From an uncultured Prevotellaceae bacterium (lineage in GTDB: Bacteria > Bacteroidota > Bacteroidia > Bacteroidales > Bacteroidaceae), in contig CAMHJQ010000008.1 in assembly GCA_946185485.1 (NCBI GenBank), positions 44,498 to 108,497 on the forward strand: a stretch of DNA of 64,000 nt, in the 5' to 3' direction. Positions 8,938 to 20,100 of this stretch are shown here, piece after piece. The notes beneath the pieces are model-generated. The model worked only from the letters and a program-made list of their open reading frames with translations, had not been told where the DNA came from and did no database searches. How positions within the stretch are numbered: the first letter of the stretch is position 1; each line of letters starts with the position of its first letter. Made by a program: the position numbers and the translations under genes.

Positions 8938-11643
8938 CTAATCTCTAAACTTAATTACATTGACGTTTTCCAAGTTGAGTTTCGCAGTGTTCTCGTCCAC
9001 GTTGATGCCCTGCTCGTAGTATCCGATGGTGCAGTCGCTGATGGTGATGTCGTGGACGCAGTCCAGTCCGGCGAGTCCCGTTGCCAGGATGCCGGTATGG
9101 ACACCGTGACAGGTGACCCGCTCGATGCGGATATCCTGGAAGTCAGGAGCCAGCCGGCGCTGTTCGTCGGTATAGGTAGGTGCCGCCTTCGACTCGCTGC
9201 CGGCGGGACGGTCTACGTAGTCGCACTGGAAGACGATGGCCTGGTCCTTGATGTCGGTCATCTGGATGTCCGAGATGTAGAGTTGCTCCGTCTTGCCGCC
9301 GCGTCCGATGCCGCTCTTGAAGCGCAGCCCCGTGTCGGTGCCGCTGAAGCGGTTGTGGCGTACCACGATGCGGCGCATGCCGCTGACAGTCTCACTGCCC
9401 AGGACGAAGCCGCCGTGGGCATGGTATACGGAGTTGTCCTGGATGACGATGTCCTCGCAGCCGTTGGCTGGCGACTTCGCCTTGTATTTGCCGCTCTTCA
9501 TGCAGATGCCGTCATCGCCGGCATCCACCACGCAGTTGACGATAAGTCCTACGTTGACGTCGGAGAAGTCGATGGCGTCGCCGTTCTGGGCGTTCCACGG
9601 ACAGCGTACCGTCACGCCGTCTACGATGACGTTCTTACAGTTCAGCGGGTGTACGTGGAACTTCGGCGAGTTCTGCACCGTCACACCCTCAATGAGCACG
9701 TTCTCGCAGTCGATGAGTCGGATGATGTCGTTGCGCATCTTCTCTTGTTCCTCCGGTGTGGCTGCAATGTTGGCGTCAGCGTTGTTGTTCCACGGATAGA
9801 ACAGCTTGCCTTTGTCGCGCTCCACGCCACCGACGACGTGCTTGTACTGCTGCCACTCCACGTCGCTCACCTTGCTGCGCTTCACGGGACGCCAGTAGGC
9901 GCCGTTGCCGTCGATGATGCCGTTGCCGGTGATGGCGATGTTCTTGCGCTTCGAGGCGCGGATGGCCGGCAGCACGCGGCTGGCGTTGGGCCTGTCGTCC
10001 TTGTAGAGCGTCTTGTCAGCAGCAAACAGCACGATGGCGTTCTTGTTCAGGTGCAGCTCGATGTTGTCCTTCAGCATGATGGGTCCTGTCAGCCAGACGC
10101 CCTCAGGCACCGTCAGCCGGCCGCCGCCCTGCTTGGTGAGCTTGCTGATGCCCTTGGCAAAGGCCTCGGTATTCAGCGTCATGCCGTCAGCCACGCCGCC
10201 CATGTCCTTCAGGTTCACCTCGTTGGCAGGGATGACGGGACGCTTGACGGGTTTGACGTCAACGGGCAGTCCCGTATAGTAGCGCTGATAGCGGGCTTCT
10301 GGCTCGTCCTTCTTCACCATAGCCGCCTCCTTGGCATCGTAGTCTGCCAGCTTGTCGAGGTAGTACTGGCGCAGGTCGCTCCATTTATAATAAGGATACT
10401 GTGTGGTCTTCACGGGCAGCGTCACCTCGCGCTCGTTCAGCATGCCTTTCACCAGGATGTCGCCGTTGCCCTTCTTGGGACGATAGAATATCAGCTGTAC
10501 GTTGCATGCCATGGGGAAGATGCGGTAGTTGCGCCATACCTGGTCCAGCTGGTCCAGGTCGTTGACCTGTGCACCGCAGTCGCCCAGCTCCAGCAGACAG
10601 GCCAGTGGCATCACGCACACCTCGTGTCCGAAGCGCAGCGTGGCCTGTGTCTGTGTCACCGTGTCAGCCGTCTCGATGATGTTGCGCAGCAGGTTGCGCT
10701 GTGTGAAGGGCATCATGCCGTCGCTCTGCGGGGCTGGGCCGTAGTCCAGGTACCAGCCAATGTTGCGCTGGCGCCACAGCTCGTAGATTTCTTCTTCTGT
10801 GAAGATGGGATACAGGTCGATGTCCGTATCGTGACTCTGCATGTTGGTGGTCACCTCAAAGAGGTTCGACATCAGCGACTCCGCCTTGATGTTCTCCTTC
10901 ACCCATTTCTGGTCGGTGAAGAGTGATGCCATCAGACGGTCCGGGGTGATGCGTGGACTCATGCTGTTGCGTACCTCCCGGCCTTTGCGTCCTAACGACT
11001 TCACCAGTCCTGAGCGCGGTTGGTTCAGGTAGTACTGCAGGGCATCGCTGACATCGTTGTGGATGCGTGCCGTGGGATTGGCGGCAGCCAGCTCCTCACA
11101 CTCTGCTATCATCGACAGGATGCAGCGGTTCACCGTTGTCGAACGGGCATCGATGGGCACGTTCTTCGTCTTGAAGATCTCGGGGAAGTTCTGTACCATG
11201 CGGCGCCCGATACCGTGGTGCTGCCGTTCGCCCACCGTCGACAGGTCGCCCAGTCGCAGCTGTGCACCTGCAAACTGCCCGTCGAGTGCTGGGAAGTTGG
11301 GTGCGGGCAGTGCCACGAACTTTTCTACCAGCTGCAGCACCTCCTCGCCCTTCGCCGTCAGCTTGCCGGCCTTGCGGGCCTTCTGCATCGGTTCCGTCAC
11401 GCTGGTGTAGCTGTTCTCGCTGATGAGCCACCGCGAACCGTGCCGTCCGTAGTGCGACATATAATAAGGTACGTAGCCCTTGGGGGCTGGCGTCAGCGCC
11501 TTGTCAGAGAGTTGTCTGTCGTAGTCTAAATAGTTACTTCCAGCCAGATACTTGTTGGCTTTAATCTCCTCGCGTGCCGTCTGTGCCGCTGCCGGCAGCG
11601 TCACCATCACGAGGGTCAGTAGGATGTTGGTAAGTCGTTTCAT
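8938..11643 (-). CDS. Fusion of histidine acid phosphatase (MINPP/phytase-like) and GH28 polygalacturonase-like domain
   Basis: One uninterrupted 901-residue frame. Residues 1-20 are a signal peptide. Residues about 50-450 form a histidine-phosphatase domain: catalytic YGRHGSRW (RHGSR at 67-71) and a second catalytic motif RFGHEVCVMPL, the acid residue following His as Glu. Residues about 470-901 form a right-handed beta-helix of the GH28 family with NGDAIDF, AGDDGICMKSG, HAHGGFVLGSE and LRFKSG, matching the GH28 catalytic Asp triad, the His and the RxK motif. I know no standard family with this pairing. The last codons (KFRD and stop) are written in a CTCTAAA heptad array. Substrates may be inositol phosphates and pectin-like glycans; both are inferences from the domains. 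Location: periplasm or outside. Confidence 0.85.
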   Translation of the reverse strand: MKRLTNILLTLVMVTLPAAAQTAREEIKANKYLAGSNYLDYDRQLSDKALTPAPKGYVPYYMSHYGRHGSRWLISENSYTSVTEPMQKARKAGKLTAKGEEVLQLVEKFVALPAPNFPALDGQFAGAQLRLGDLSTVGERQHHGIGRRMVQNFPEIFKTKNVPIDARSTTVNRCILSMIAECEELAAANPTARIHNDVSDALQYYLNQPRSGLVKSLGRKGREVRNSMSPRITPDRLMASLFTDQKWVKENIKAESLMSNLFEVTTNMQSHDTDIDLYPIFTEEEIYELWRQRNIGWYLDYGPAPQSDGMMPFTQRNLLRNIIETADTVTQTQATLRFGHEVCVMPLACLLELGDCGAQVNDLDQLDQVWRNYRIFPMACNVQLIFYRPKKGNGDILVKGMLNEREVTLPVKTTQYPYYKWSDLRQYYLDKLADYDAKEAAMVKKDEPEARYQRYYTGLPVDVKPVKRPVIPANEVNLKDMGGVADGMTLNTEAFAKGISKLTKQGGGRLTVPEGVWLTGPIMLKDNIELHLNKNAIVLFAADKTLYKDDRPNASRVLPAIRASKRKNIAITGNGIIDGNGAYWRPVKRSKVSDVEWQQYKHVVGGVERDKGKLFYPWNNNADANIAATPEEQEKMRNDIIRLIDCENVLIEGVTVQNSPKFHVHPLNCKNVIVDGVTVRCPWNAQNGDAIDFSDVNVGLIVNCVVDAGDDGICMKSGKYKAKSPANGCEDIVIQDNSVYHAHGGFVLGSETVSGMRRIVVRHNRFSGTDTGLRFKSGIGRGGKTEQLYISDIQMTDIKDQAIVFQCDYVDRPAGSESKAAPTYTDEQRRLAPDFQDIRIERVTCHGVHTGILATGLAGLDCVHDITISDCTIGYYEQGINVDENTAKLNLENVNVIKFRD

Positions 11644-11669
11644 AAATCTTCGTTTTCTGTTTTATCTCG

Positions 11670-11677
11670 CAAAGGTA
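11670..11677 (-). promoter_or_regulatory. Bacteroidota -7 box TACCTTTG
   Basis: On the minus strand TACCTTTG matches the Bacteroidota sigma-factor -7 consensus TAnnTTTG and lies 27 bp upstream of the phosphatase/GH28 start at 11643. Confidence 0.7.
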
Positions 11678-11709
11678 CGAAATAAAACGGAAAACGAAGA
11701 CTTTTAAAC

Positions 11710-11778
11710 TTTATTTAATGTTTAATCTTTAATCTTTCATCTTTAATCTTTCATCTTTCATCTTTCATCTTTCATCTC
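11710..11778 (+). repeat. Heptad array, CTTTAAT/CTTTCAT family
   Basis: About nine consecutive 7-bp units CTTTAAT or CTTTCAT fill the gap immediately after the ddh stop codon on the minus strand. Same period as the other arrays but a different sequence family. Confidence 0.88.
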
Positions 11779-12678
11779 TTATACCAGGTGCTCGATGAGG
11801 TCGGCACGCTCGCCAGGCAGCATGTCGATGACGGGAATCTCCACCATCGTGTAGCAGCCGGGCTGCAGACGCATAGAGGCACGGGCCACGTTCACCAGCA
11901 CCTGACCTGTCAGGGCGGGGTTGTTGATCTGCATGTTGAACTCCAGTCGCTGGTTCTGCGTCTGTCCGCTGACACCCTTGCGCACCAGGTTCACGCCGTG
12001 ACCCATGTCGCGCACGTCGTCCACGCTCTCCACCTGGAAGACGTGTGTCTCGTCCGAGGCAAAGTACGGGTCAGCCTTGATGTCCTTGGTCACCTGCTCC
12101 AGTGTGTAGCCGTCCTCCAGCTCCACGTATACCATGCGGCGGTGGATGCCCTCGCCCAAGGGGATGGTCATCGACAGGGCGTTCTTCACGCCAGCCTTTG
12201 AGCGTACGCATACCGAGTGTCCCATCGACATGCCCGGTCCGAAGTTGGTGTAGCTCAGACCCTTCGGTGCCAGACTCTGCATCAGGGTGCGCACGATGCT
12301 GTCGCTGCCCGGGTCCCATCCGGCTGCGATGACGCTAACCGTGTTGGCCTCCTTGTTGATGGCCATCAGGCGCTCGCGGTAGCCGCGAATATTGGTGTGG
12401 ATGTCGAACGAGTCGACGGTATTGATGCCTAAGGGCAGTATCTGCTTGGCATACTCCTCGCACGAACGGGTCGGGGTGGCCAGGATGGCGACGTCGACGT
12501 CCTTCAGTTCCCGGATGTCCTTGACAACCTCGTACTGGGCGAGTTCAGCAGGCTTGTTGTCTGCACCGTTTCTGCGTACCACACCAGCAATCTCGAAGTC
12601 GGGAGCGGCCTCAAGAGCCTGAATGCTGTACTTTCCAATGTTGCCGTAACCTACGACGGCTGCTCTGATTTTTTTCAT
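11779..12678 (-). CDS. ddh: meso-Diaminopimelate D-dehydrogenase
   Basis: 299 residues, normal length for Ddh. The N-terminal NADP-binding motif AAVVGYGNIGKYS, then the substrate half with GWDPGSDSIVRT, FGPGMSMGHSV and EGIHRRMVYVE are characteristic. The enzyme converts L-tetrahydrodipicolinate, ammonia and NADPH to meso-diaminopimelate in one step, giving the cross-linking residue of peptidoglycan and the precursor of lysine. Cytoplasmic. Flanked on both sides by heptad arrays rather than by other lysine genes, so it is likely a single-gene unit. No anomalies noticed. Confidence 0.95.
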   Translation of the reverse strand: MKKIRAAVVGYGNIGKYSIQALEAAPDFEIAGVVRRNGADNKPAELAQYEVVKDIRELKDVDVAILATPTRSCEEYAKQILPLGINTVDSFDIHTNIRGYRERLMAINKEANTVSVIAAGWDPGSDSIVRTLMQSLAPKGLSYTNFGPGMSMGHSVCVRSKAGVKNALSMTIPLGEGIHRRMVYVELEDGYTLEQVTKDIKADPYFASDETHVFQVESVDDVRDMGHGVNLVRKGVSGQTQNQRLEFNMQINNPALTGQVLVNVARASMRLQPGCYTMVEIPVIDMLPGERADLIEHLV

Positions 12679-12688
12679 ATCTTTTATT

Positions 12689-12790
12689 GTTTAGAGTTTA
12701 CTGTTTAGAGTTTAGAGAAGGATTGTCTTCTGAGTCTCTTATTGTTTAGAGTTTACTGTTTAGAGTTTACTGTTTAGAGTTTAGAGAAGG
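12689..12790 (+). repeat. Heptad array with internal duplication, GTTTAGA/GTTTACT family
   Basis: GTTTAGA and GTTTACT units alternate, and a roughly 50-bp block (array, then GAAGGATTGTCTTCTGA) is tandemly repeated with small changes. The right part (12767-12790) supplies the last codons of the minus-strand S23 gene (residues NPSLNSKQ and stop). Confidence 0.85.
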
Positions 12791-13177
12791 ATTGGCTTCT
12801 GATTCTATCTTTATTAATAATGATTTTCTTAACCCTGATAATAACTTTCCTATTTCGTCTACCATATTTTTATAATCATTAAATATGTCTTCTGATATAT
12901 AGCCAAAATCATGTGAAAGTTGCAATTGACAATATACTTCCATGAGTGAACCATAAGCTATGGAAACAAATCGTAATTGTTCTTTGGGAGTTACACGTCC
13001 ACTTCCTTCTGCTATGTTTGAAGGGATAGATATGACTGCTCTTCTCAGTTGGCTTGATAAAGCAAACGTTTCATCTTTTGGGAAACTTTTTATGAGCTGA
13101 ACCAACTGTCCAGCCATCATCCTGGACAACTGATACACTCTCAATTTCTCAAAAGCAAACAGTGGTGAATCTATCAT
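12767..13177 (-). CDS. Four-helix-bundle protein of the 23S-rRNA intervening-sequence (S23) family
   Basis: 136 residues from the ATG at 13177. S23-family marks: FAFEKLRVYQLSRMMAGQLV at the start, the central SSQLRRAVISIPSNIAEG and the helical RFVSIAYGSLMEVYCQL. A longer frame with a TTG start at 13240 is possible, but a -7 box at 13207-13214 lies inside it, so the ATG after AGGTA is preferred. Such proteins form pentameric helical bundles; they are common as stand-alone genes in Bacteroidota and their function is unknown. The C-terminal residues NPSLNSKQ are encoded by heptad repeat DNA, so the tail is probably recently altered. Confidence 0.85.
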   Translation of the reverse strand: MIDSPLFAFEKLRVYQLSRMMAGQLVQLIKSFPKDETFALSSQLRRAVISIPSNIAEGSGRVTPKEQLRFVSIAYGSLMEVYCQLQLSHDFGYISEDIFNDYKNMVDEIGKLLSGLRKSLLIKIESEANPSLNSKQ

Positions 13178-13206
13178 AACGTTACCTGATTTTGTTTTTG
13201 CGTGTG

Positions 13207-13214
13207 CAAAAGTA
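13207..13214 (-). promoter_or_regulatory. Bacteroidota -7 box TACTTTTG for the S23 gene
   Basis: Minus-strand TACTTTTG ends 30 bp before the ATG at 13177. It supports the shorter start for that gene. Confidence 0.65.
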
Positions 13215-13515
13215 CATCTTTTTTGCCAATTACGTAACAAAAGTGCATATTTTTTTGCAAAAAAGTTAATAAACAGTTCAAATGGCTTGCTGGATAATGC
13301 TTAAAAATACTTCTAAATACAATAAACAATCCAAAAATGACGTTATTATGTTGTATTATTATAATAATAACGAGCGATGGGCGATGACAAGCGAGTGGAC
13401 GAACAATCCTTCTCTAAACTCTAACCCCTAAACTCTAAAGTGACGGGCGATGACAAACGAGTGGACGAACAATCCTTCTCTAAACTCTAACCCCTAAACT
13501 CTAAACATTAAAACT
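13215..13515. repeat. Intergenic region with a tandem 60-bp repeat and heptads before ruvA
   Basis: The gap holds an AT-rich stretch (13250-13370) and then two tandem copies of a roughly 62-bp block (about 13379-13440 and 13442-13504) each made of GGGCGATGACAAGCGAGTGG, then ACGAACAATCCTTCT, then CTCTAAA/CTCTAAC/CCCTAAA heptads. The ruvA start follows 11 bp later. No promoter box was identified with confidence. Confidence 0.8.
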
Positions 13516-14118
13516 ATGATAGAATACATCAGGGGTGAGCTGACAGAGCTGACTCCGGCACTGGCTACGGTCGAGGCTGCAGGCGTAGGGTACGGTCTGA
13601 ACATTTCGCTGACCACCTATTCGGCCATACAAGGGAAGAAGGACGTAAAGCTGTACGTCTACGAGGCCATCCGCGAGGATGCCTATGTGCTGTATGGCTT
13701 TGTGTCGAAGAAGGAACGTGAGATGTTCGAACTGCTTATCACCGTCAGCGGCGTAGGTACGAATACGGCCCGCATGATGCTGTCGTCGATGAGCGTCGCA
13801 GAGTTGTGCAACGCCATCTCCCGTGGTGACGAACGGCTCATCAAGGGCATCAAGGGCATCGGCAAGATGACGGCCCAGCGCATCATCGTCGACCTGCGCG
13901 ACAAGATTGTCGCCTTGGGCATTGCCGACGAGATACCCGCCGGCGGCAGCGTGGCAGCACCCGTCAACAATGCCGTCCGCGACGAGGCTGTGGCAGCCCT
14001 CACCATGCTGGGTTTTGCCCCGGCACCCACACAGAAGGTCGTCGTCGCCATCCTGCAGAAAGAACCCAACCTGCCCGTCGAACAGGTCGTCAAACAGGCA
14101 CTGAAACAGATAAAATAA
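13516..14118 (+). CDS. ruvA: Holliday junction branch-migration protein RuvA
   Basis: 200 residues, normal length. Domain I (OB fold) [20 protein letters not shown], domain II with two helix-hairpin-helix motifs ([17 protein letters not shown] and [17 protein letters not shown]), an acidic/Pro linker and domain III ([12 protein letters not shown] at about 155-166 and [10 protein letters not shown] at the end) which contacts RuvB. RuvA tetramers hold the four-way junction while RuvB drives migration. ruvB is not adjacent. The start follows a heptad array directly; sprA follows 68 bp downstream in the same direction, a neighbourhood often seen in Bacteroidota. Confidence 0.97.
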   Translation: MIEYIRGELTELTPALATVEAAGVGYGLNISLTTYSAIQGKKDVKLYVYEAIREDAYVLYGFVSKKEREMFELLITVSGVGTNTARMMLSSMSVAELCNAISRGDERLIKGIKGIGKMTAQRIIVDLRDKIVALGIADEIPAGGSVAAPVNNAVRDEAVAALTMLGFAPAPTQKVVVAILQKEPNLPVEQVVKQALKQIK

Positions 14119-14186
14119 TTCAACTTTTGCATTTTAAAACGACAACGAATCTGTGTATTTGAGAAACAAGTAAAAATATAAAAGGA

Positions 14187-17100
14187 ATGAAGCGAGTCCT
14201 CTACATGGCAGCAGTCCTCCTGAGCATCACGGCCTTGGCCATGTCGCCGCAGGATGACAGGTCGCAGAAGCGTTCTGCGGCTACGGGGCAGACTGCCTTG
14301 CAGATAGAGGACGAGAGCATGCCGGACTCGGTAGAAAAAGCCCGGTGGAAGGTACAGCGGACGGTGCCTGTCGAGGTGGCCGACCTCGACTCGTCAGCCC
14401 TGGACCTGAAGCGGCCCGAGAACATCAAGCAGCAGGTAGACTACAACGACTCGCTGAACTACTACCTGATAGGCGCGAAGATGGGCGAGGCCTTCCTGAA
14501 CACCCCCGTGCTGATGTCACCGGAGGAGTATATGAAGTGGAGCGAGCTGAAGGAGCGCTATGCCTTCTTCCGCAAGAAGGTGTCCGAGAATGTGCAGGCC
14601 AAGGGCAAGGAGAAGTTCTCGTTTGCCGACATGCACTTCGACCTCGGACCCGCTGAGAAAATCTTCGGTCCTGGCGGCGTGCGTATCAAGACGCAGGGTA
14701 CTGCCGAGCTCAAGTTAGGCGCCACGCTGAAGAACATCGACAACCCGTCGCTGCCCGAGCGCAACCGCAAGACCAGTGCCGTCGACTTCGACGAGAAGAT
14801 CAACCTCAACGTCAGTGGTAAGGTGGGTGACAAGATGAACATGAACCTGAACTACAACACCGACGCCACCTTCGACTTCGATACCAAGAACCTGAAGCTG
14901 CGCTACGAGGGCAAAGAGGACGAAATCATCAAGCTCGTCGAGGCCGGCAACGTCACCTTCCCCAGCAACAACTCGCTGGTGCGCGGTGCCAGCAGCCTGT
15001 TCGGTGTGCGTACCGACATGCAGTTCGGCAGGCTGAAGCTGCAGACCGTGCTGTCGCGCAAGAACTCGTCGTCGAAGAGCGTGTCGTCGAAGGGCGGCAC
15101 CCAGTTGACACCCTTTGAACTGGACGTTGCCAACTACGAGGAAAACCGCCACTTCTTCCTGGCGCACTTCTTCCGCGAGCATTACGACGCTGCCATGGCC
15201 CAGTTGCCGAACATCATGACCGGCGTCAGCATCACACAGGTAGAGGTGTGGGTGACCAACAAGTCGGCATCGACGTCTAACACCCGTAACCTCATCGCGC
15301 TGACCGACCTCGGCGAGAGCCGGTCGCAGCTGTGGGGCAGGGGAGGCACCCTCTCTGCCGTGCCTGCCAACGGTGCCAACGGCGAATACGAGGCGATGAC
15401 CACCATCTATGCCGATGCCCGTGACATCGAGAAGGCGTCGACGGTGCTCGACGGCGTCATCGAGGGTGGTGCCGACTACGAAAAGCTGGCCTCTGCGCGA
15501 CTGCTCAACGCGTCGGAATATACGCTGAACAGCGCCCTGGGCTTCATCACGCTGAAGACGGCCCTGCAGACCGACCAGGTGCTGGCCGTGGCCTTCCGCT
15601 TCACCTACGGCGGCCAGACCTACCAGGTGGGTGAGTTTGCCTCCGAGCATACCCAGGCTAACGATGCCCTCTTCGTGAAGACGCTGAAGAACACGTCGAA
15701 CAATCCCCGGCAGTTCAACTGGCCGCTGATGATGAAGAACGTCTACTACCTGGCATCGACCGTCGAGCGTGAAAAGTTCCGCCTGGACATCAAGTTCCAG
15801 AGCGATACCGCGGGCGTGTACCTTAATTATATACCCGAGCAGCAGGTCAAGGACATCACGCTGCTGCGCGGCTTGGGCTGCGACCGCCTGGACAACAGCT
15901 ACAAGACGCACCCCAACGGCTATTTCGACTTTGTCGAGGGCTACACCGTCAGCAACGGCCGCGTCTTCTTCCCGTCGGTCGAGCCTTTTGGCACCACGCT
16001 GAGGGACTTCCTCATGCGCTACGGCATCCCCGAGGAGCAGGCTGCCCGCTACGTCTTCCAGGAACTGTATGACACCACGCGCACCGCTGCCCGCCAGATG
16101 ACCGAGAAGGACAAGTACCTGCTGGTGGGACAGTTCAAGGGCTCCAATGCCAACGTCATTTCCCTCGGTGCCTATAACGTGCCGCAGGGCTCCGTGGTGG
16201 TGACGGCAGGCGGCGTGACGCTCACCGAGGGCACCGACTACAGCGTGGACTACTCGGCCGGCGAGGTCACCATCCTCAACCAGAGCATCATCGATGCCGG
16301 TACCAATATCAACGTCTCGTTAGAGTCGAACACCGAGTATGGCATGCAGCGCAAGACGATGGTCGGTCTGAACTGGGAGTACGACTTCTCCAAGAACTTC
16401 CAGGTGGGCGGTACGCTGCAGCACCTGTCGGAACAGGCGTTGACGTCGAAGGTGACCATGGGTTCCGAACCGCTGAAGAACACGCTGTGGGGCCTGAACG
16501 TCAACTGGAAGACGGAGAGCCAGTGGCTCACCAACGTGCTGGACCGCCTGCCCCTGTTGCACTGTACGCAGCCCTCGCAGATTACCTTCACGGGTGAGTT
16601 TGCCCACCTCATAGCCGGCAACGCCAGCGGCACGCAGGACAACGCCTCGTACATCGACGACTTCGAGAACTCCACCAACGCCATCAGCGTCAACGAACCC
16701 AAGTCGTGGGTGCTCTCCAGCGTGCCGACGCTGTTCCCCGAGCATGCCGACCGCGACTCCGTGCTCAGCGGTGCCAACCGCGCCCTGCTGGCCTGGTACA
16801 CCATCGACCCGCTGTTCACCTACCGCACCTCGTCGCTGACGCCCAGCCATATCAAGAGTGACCTCGACCAGCTCTCCAACCACTACGTGCGTGCCGTCTA
16901 CGTCAGCGAGCTGTACCCCAACCGCGACCAGTCGACGTACAGCGGCGCCACCAACACACTGCCCATCCTCAACCTCGCCTACTATCCGCAGGAGCGCGGA
17001 CCCTATAACCTCACTACCGACATCAACTTCGACGGCACGCTGAACAACCCGCTGCGCAAGTGGGGCGGCATGATGCGCAAGCTGGACACCAACGACTTCG

Positions 17101-20100
17101 AGACTGCCAACGTCGAGTATATCGAGTTCTGGCTCCTCGACCCCTTCATCTACTCGTCACAGGAGCCCGACGCTGCTGAGTATGGCGGCGACCTCTACAT
17201 CAACCTCGGTGAGGTCAGCGAGGACGTCCTGCGCGATGGCAAGAAGTTCTACGAGAGTGGCATGCCCGTCGACGGCACCTCCTCGTTCCAGCGCTCAGCA
17301 TGGGGTAAGATACCCGTACAGGCCACCCAGACCTACGCCTTTGCCACCACCAGCGGCTCGCGAGCCCTGCAGGACGTCGGACTGGACGGTCTGACTGACA
17401 GCGAGGAGCGCTCGTGGCCGGCCTACAGCCAGTTCCTCAACGGCATCACCGTCAACGACAGCCTGCGGGCAGCCTGGAACAACGACCCGGCCAACGACGA
17501 CTACCACTACTTCCGCGGCAGCGACCTCGACGAGCGCAAGGCCAGCATCCTGGAACGCTACAAGCGCATCAACATGCCGCAGGGCAACTCGCCCGACAGC
17601 GACCAGCAGACCGAGGGCTACGACACCAGCTACAAGAGCTACCCCGACGTGGAGGACATCAACCAGGACTTTACGCTCAACGAGTATGAGCGCTACTATC
17701 AGTATAAGGTGAGCATCCGCCCCGAGGACATGCGCCTGGGACATAACTACATCACTGACGTCCGCGAGTATACCGCCTCGCTGCGCAACGGCAACAAGGA
17801 AACGGTCAAGTGGTACCAGTTCCGCATCCCGCTGCGCGAATACGAGGACCGCGTGGGCGGCATCAGCGACTTCTCCAGCATCCGCTTTATGCGCATGTTC
17901 CTCACCCAGTTCAGCAAGCCCATCGTGCTCCGCTTCGGTTCCCTCGACCTGGTGCGCGGCGAGTGGCGCCAGTATGAGCAGCAGCTGACGGGTACCACCA
18001 ATAGCGGCACCATGAATGTCTGTGCCGTCAACATCGAGGAGAACAACGACCGCCGCCCCGTCAACTACGTGCTGCCGCCAGGCATCAGCCGCGTCACCGA
18101 CCCCTCACAGCCCCAGCTCACTGAGGCCAACGAGCAGTCGCTGTGCATGATGGTGCACAACCTGTCGCACGGCGAGTCGAAGGCGGTCTACCGCAACTCC
18201 ACCCTCGACATGCGACAGTACAAGCACCTGCAGATGTTCGTCCATGCCAACCACCTCATCGACGACAACACGCTGGGCGACGACCAGCTGGCCATCTTCA
18301 TCCGTCTGGGCAGCGACTACCGCAACAACTACTACGAGTACGTGATACCCCTGAAGCTCACGCCCGACCGCAACGACTATAACAAATACAACCTGGATGA
18401 CTGCCGTGCCGTGTGGCCTCAGGAGAACATGCTCGACATCGACCTCAGCGTCTTCACACGACTGAAGAAGGCCCGCAACAAGGCCCACGCCGCGGGTGCC
18501 GCCAGCTATACCCAGGAGTTTGGCGAACCGGACCCCGACAATCCCGCCAACCACGTCAGCATCCTCGGTAACCCGTCGCTGGGCGAGGTGAAGACGATGA
18601 TGATTGGTGTGCGCAACCTGGCAAACCAGCCCAGGTCGGGCGAGGTATGGGTCAACGAGCTGCGCCTGCAGGTGCCAAACAACACGGGCGGCTGGGCAGC
18701 GTCGGGCAACCTGAACGTACAGCTCTCTGATGTCGGCACCGTCAACATGACGGGAAAGATTGTCACCGAGGGCTTTGGCGGTCTGGAGGAGGGCGTCATG
18801 CAGCGCACTACCGACAACTACAAGGCCTACTCCGTCAACACCACGCTGGAGTTAGGCAAGTTCTTCCCCGACAAGCTGAAGGTGACGGCACCGCTCTACT
18901 ACTCCGTCACCAAGGAGGAGAACCGCCCTAAGTACAACCCCATGGACACCGACCTGGAACTGGACGATGCCCTCGATGCCACCGTCGACCAGCACGAGCG
19001 CGACAGCATCGAGTCGATAGCCGTCACCAAGACGACCACCACCAACTTCTCGCTGTCCAACGTCCGCATGGGTGTCAAGACCAAGCGCCACCCCATGCCC
19101 TACGACCCCGCCAACTTCTCGTTCTCCTACAGTCACCGCCATTCCTACAACTCGGGCGAGACCACCGTCTACGAGAAGGACGACGAGTGGCGCGGCGCCT
19201 TCAACTACAGCTATACGCCCGTCTATAAGGCGTGGGAACCGTTCAAGAAGTCCAAGTCGAAGTCGAAATGGATGCAGCTGCCCAAGGCCTTTGGTGTCAA
19301 CTACCTGCCCCAGAACCTGACGTTCAATACCGAACTGCGGCGTACGTACTACGAACTGCAGGAGCGCGACATGGACGACCTCGCTGGTTCGAAGATACCG
19401 GCCACGTGGAGCTCTACCTTCCTCTGGAACCGCGACTTCTCGCTGCGCTGGGACTTCACCAAGAACCTGCACATGAACTTCTCGTCGGGCACGCAGGCCG
19501 AGATCGAGGAGCCATACGGCAACGGACTGCCCATCAACAAGGACCTCTATCCCGACCGCTACGAGGCGTGGAAGGACTCCGTCTGGCAGAGCATCAAGCG
19601 CTTCGGTTCGCCGCTGAACTACCGCCAGAACTTCACCGCCTCCTACCAGCTGCCGCTCAACAAGCTGCCCATCTTCGACTGGGTCACTGCTGACGCCAAC
19701 TTCAACTCCACCTACAACTGGGTGCGCGGCACACAGCGTGAGGACGGCTTCGACCTGGGTAACACCATCTCGAACAGCCGCCAGTTCAACATCAACGGCA
19801 ACCTGAACATGGAGACGCTCTACAACCACTTCCCCTTCCTCAAGAAGACCAACGATCGCTTCAAGAAGGCCATCTCCAAGAACCAGCCCAAACCCAAAAC
19901 CGCCGCTAAGGGCAGCTCCACCGCTAAGAACGCTCCCTCTGGAAAGGGTGTTGCCAGTGGTTTTGCCACTGGCCGTGACGCCAAAAATGCCAAAAACCCC
20001 AAGCCCAGCAAGGCGGAAGCCGCCCTGCCCAAAAACAAGAACGCCTTCGAGAAGGAGCTGCAGCTCCTCCCCGACAGCAACTTCATCGTCAGCCATAACA

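Noticed and set aside
9052..10926. Long plus-strand reading frame of 624 codons opposite the phosphatase/GH28 gene
   Set aside because: It is the antisense of a high-GC gene with clear domains; its translation is rich in Val, Asp, Ala and His without any family pattern.
13178..13240. TTG start extending the S23 gene by 21 codons
   Set aside because: The extension overlaps a good -7 box at 13207-13214, and the family begins at the ATG.
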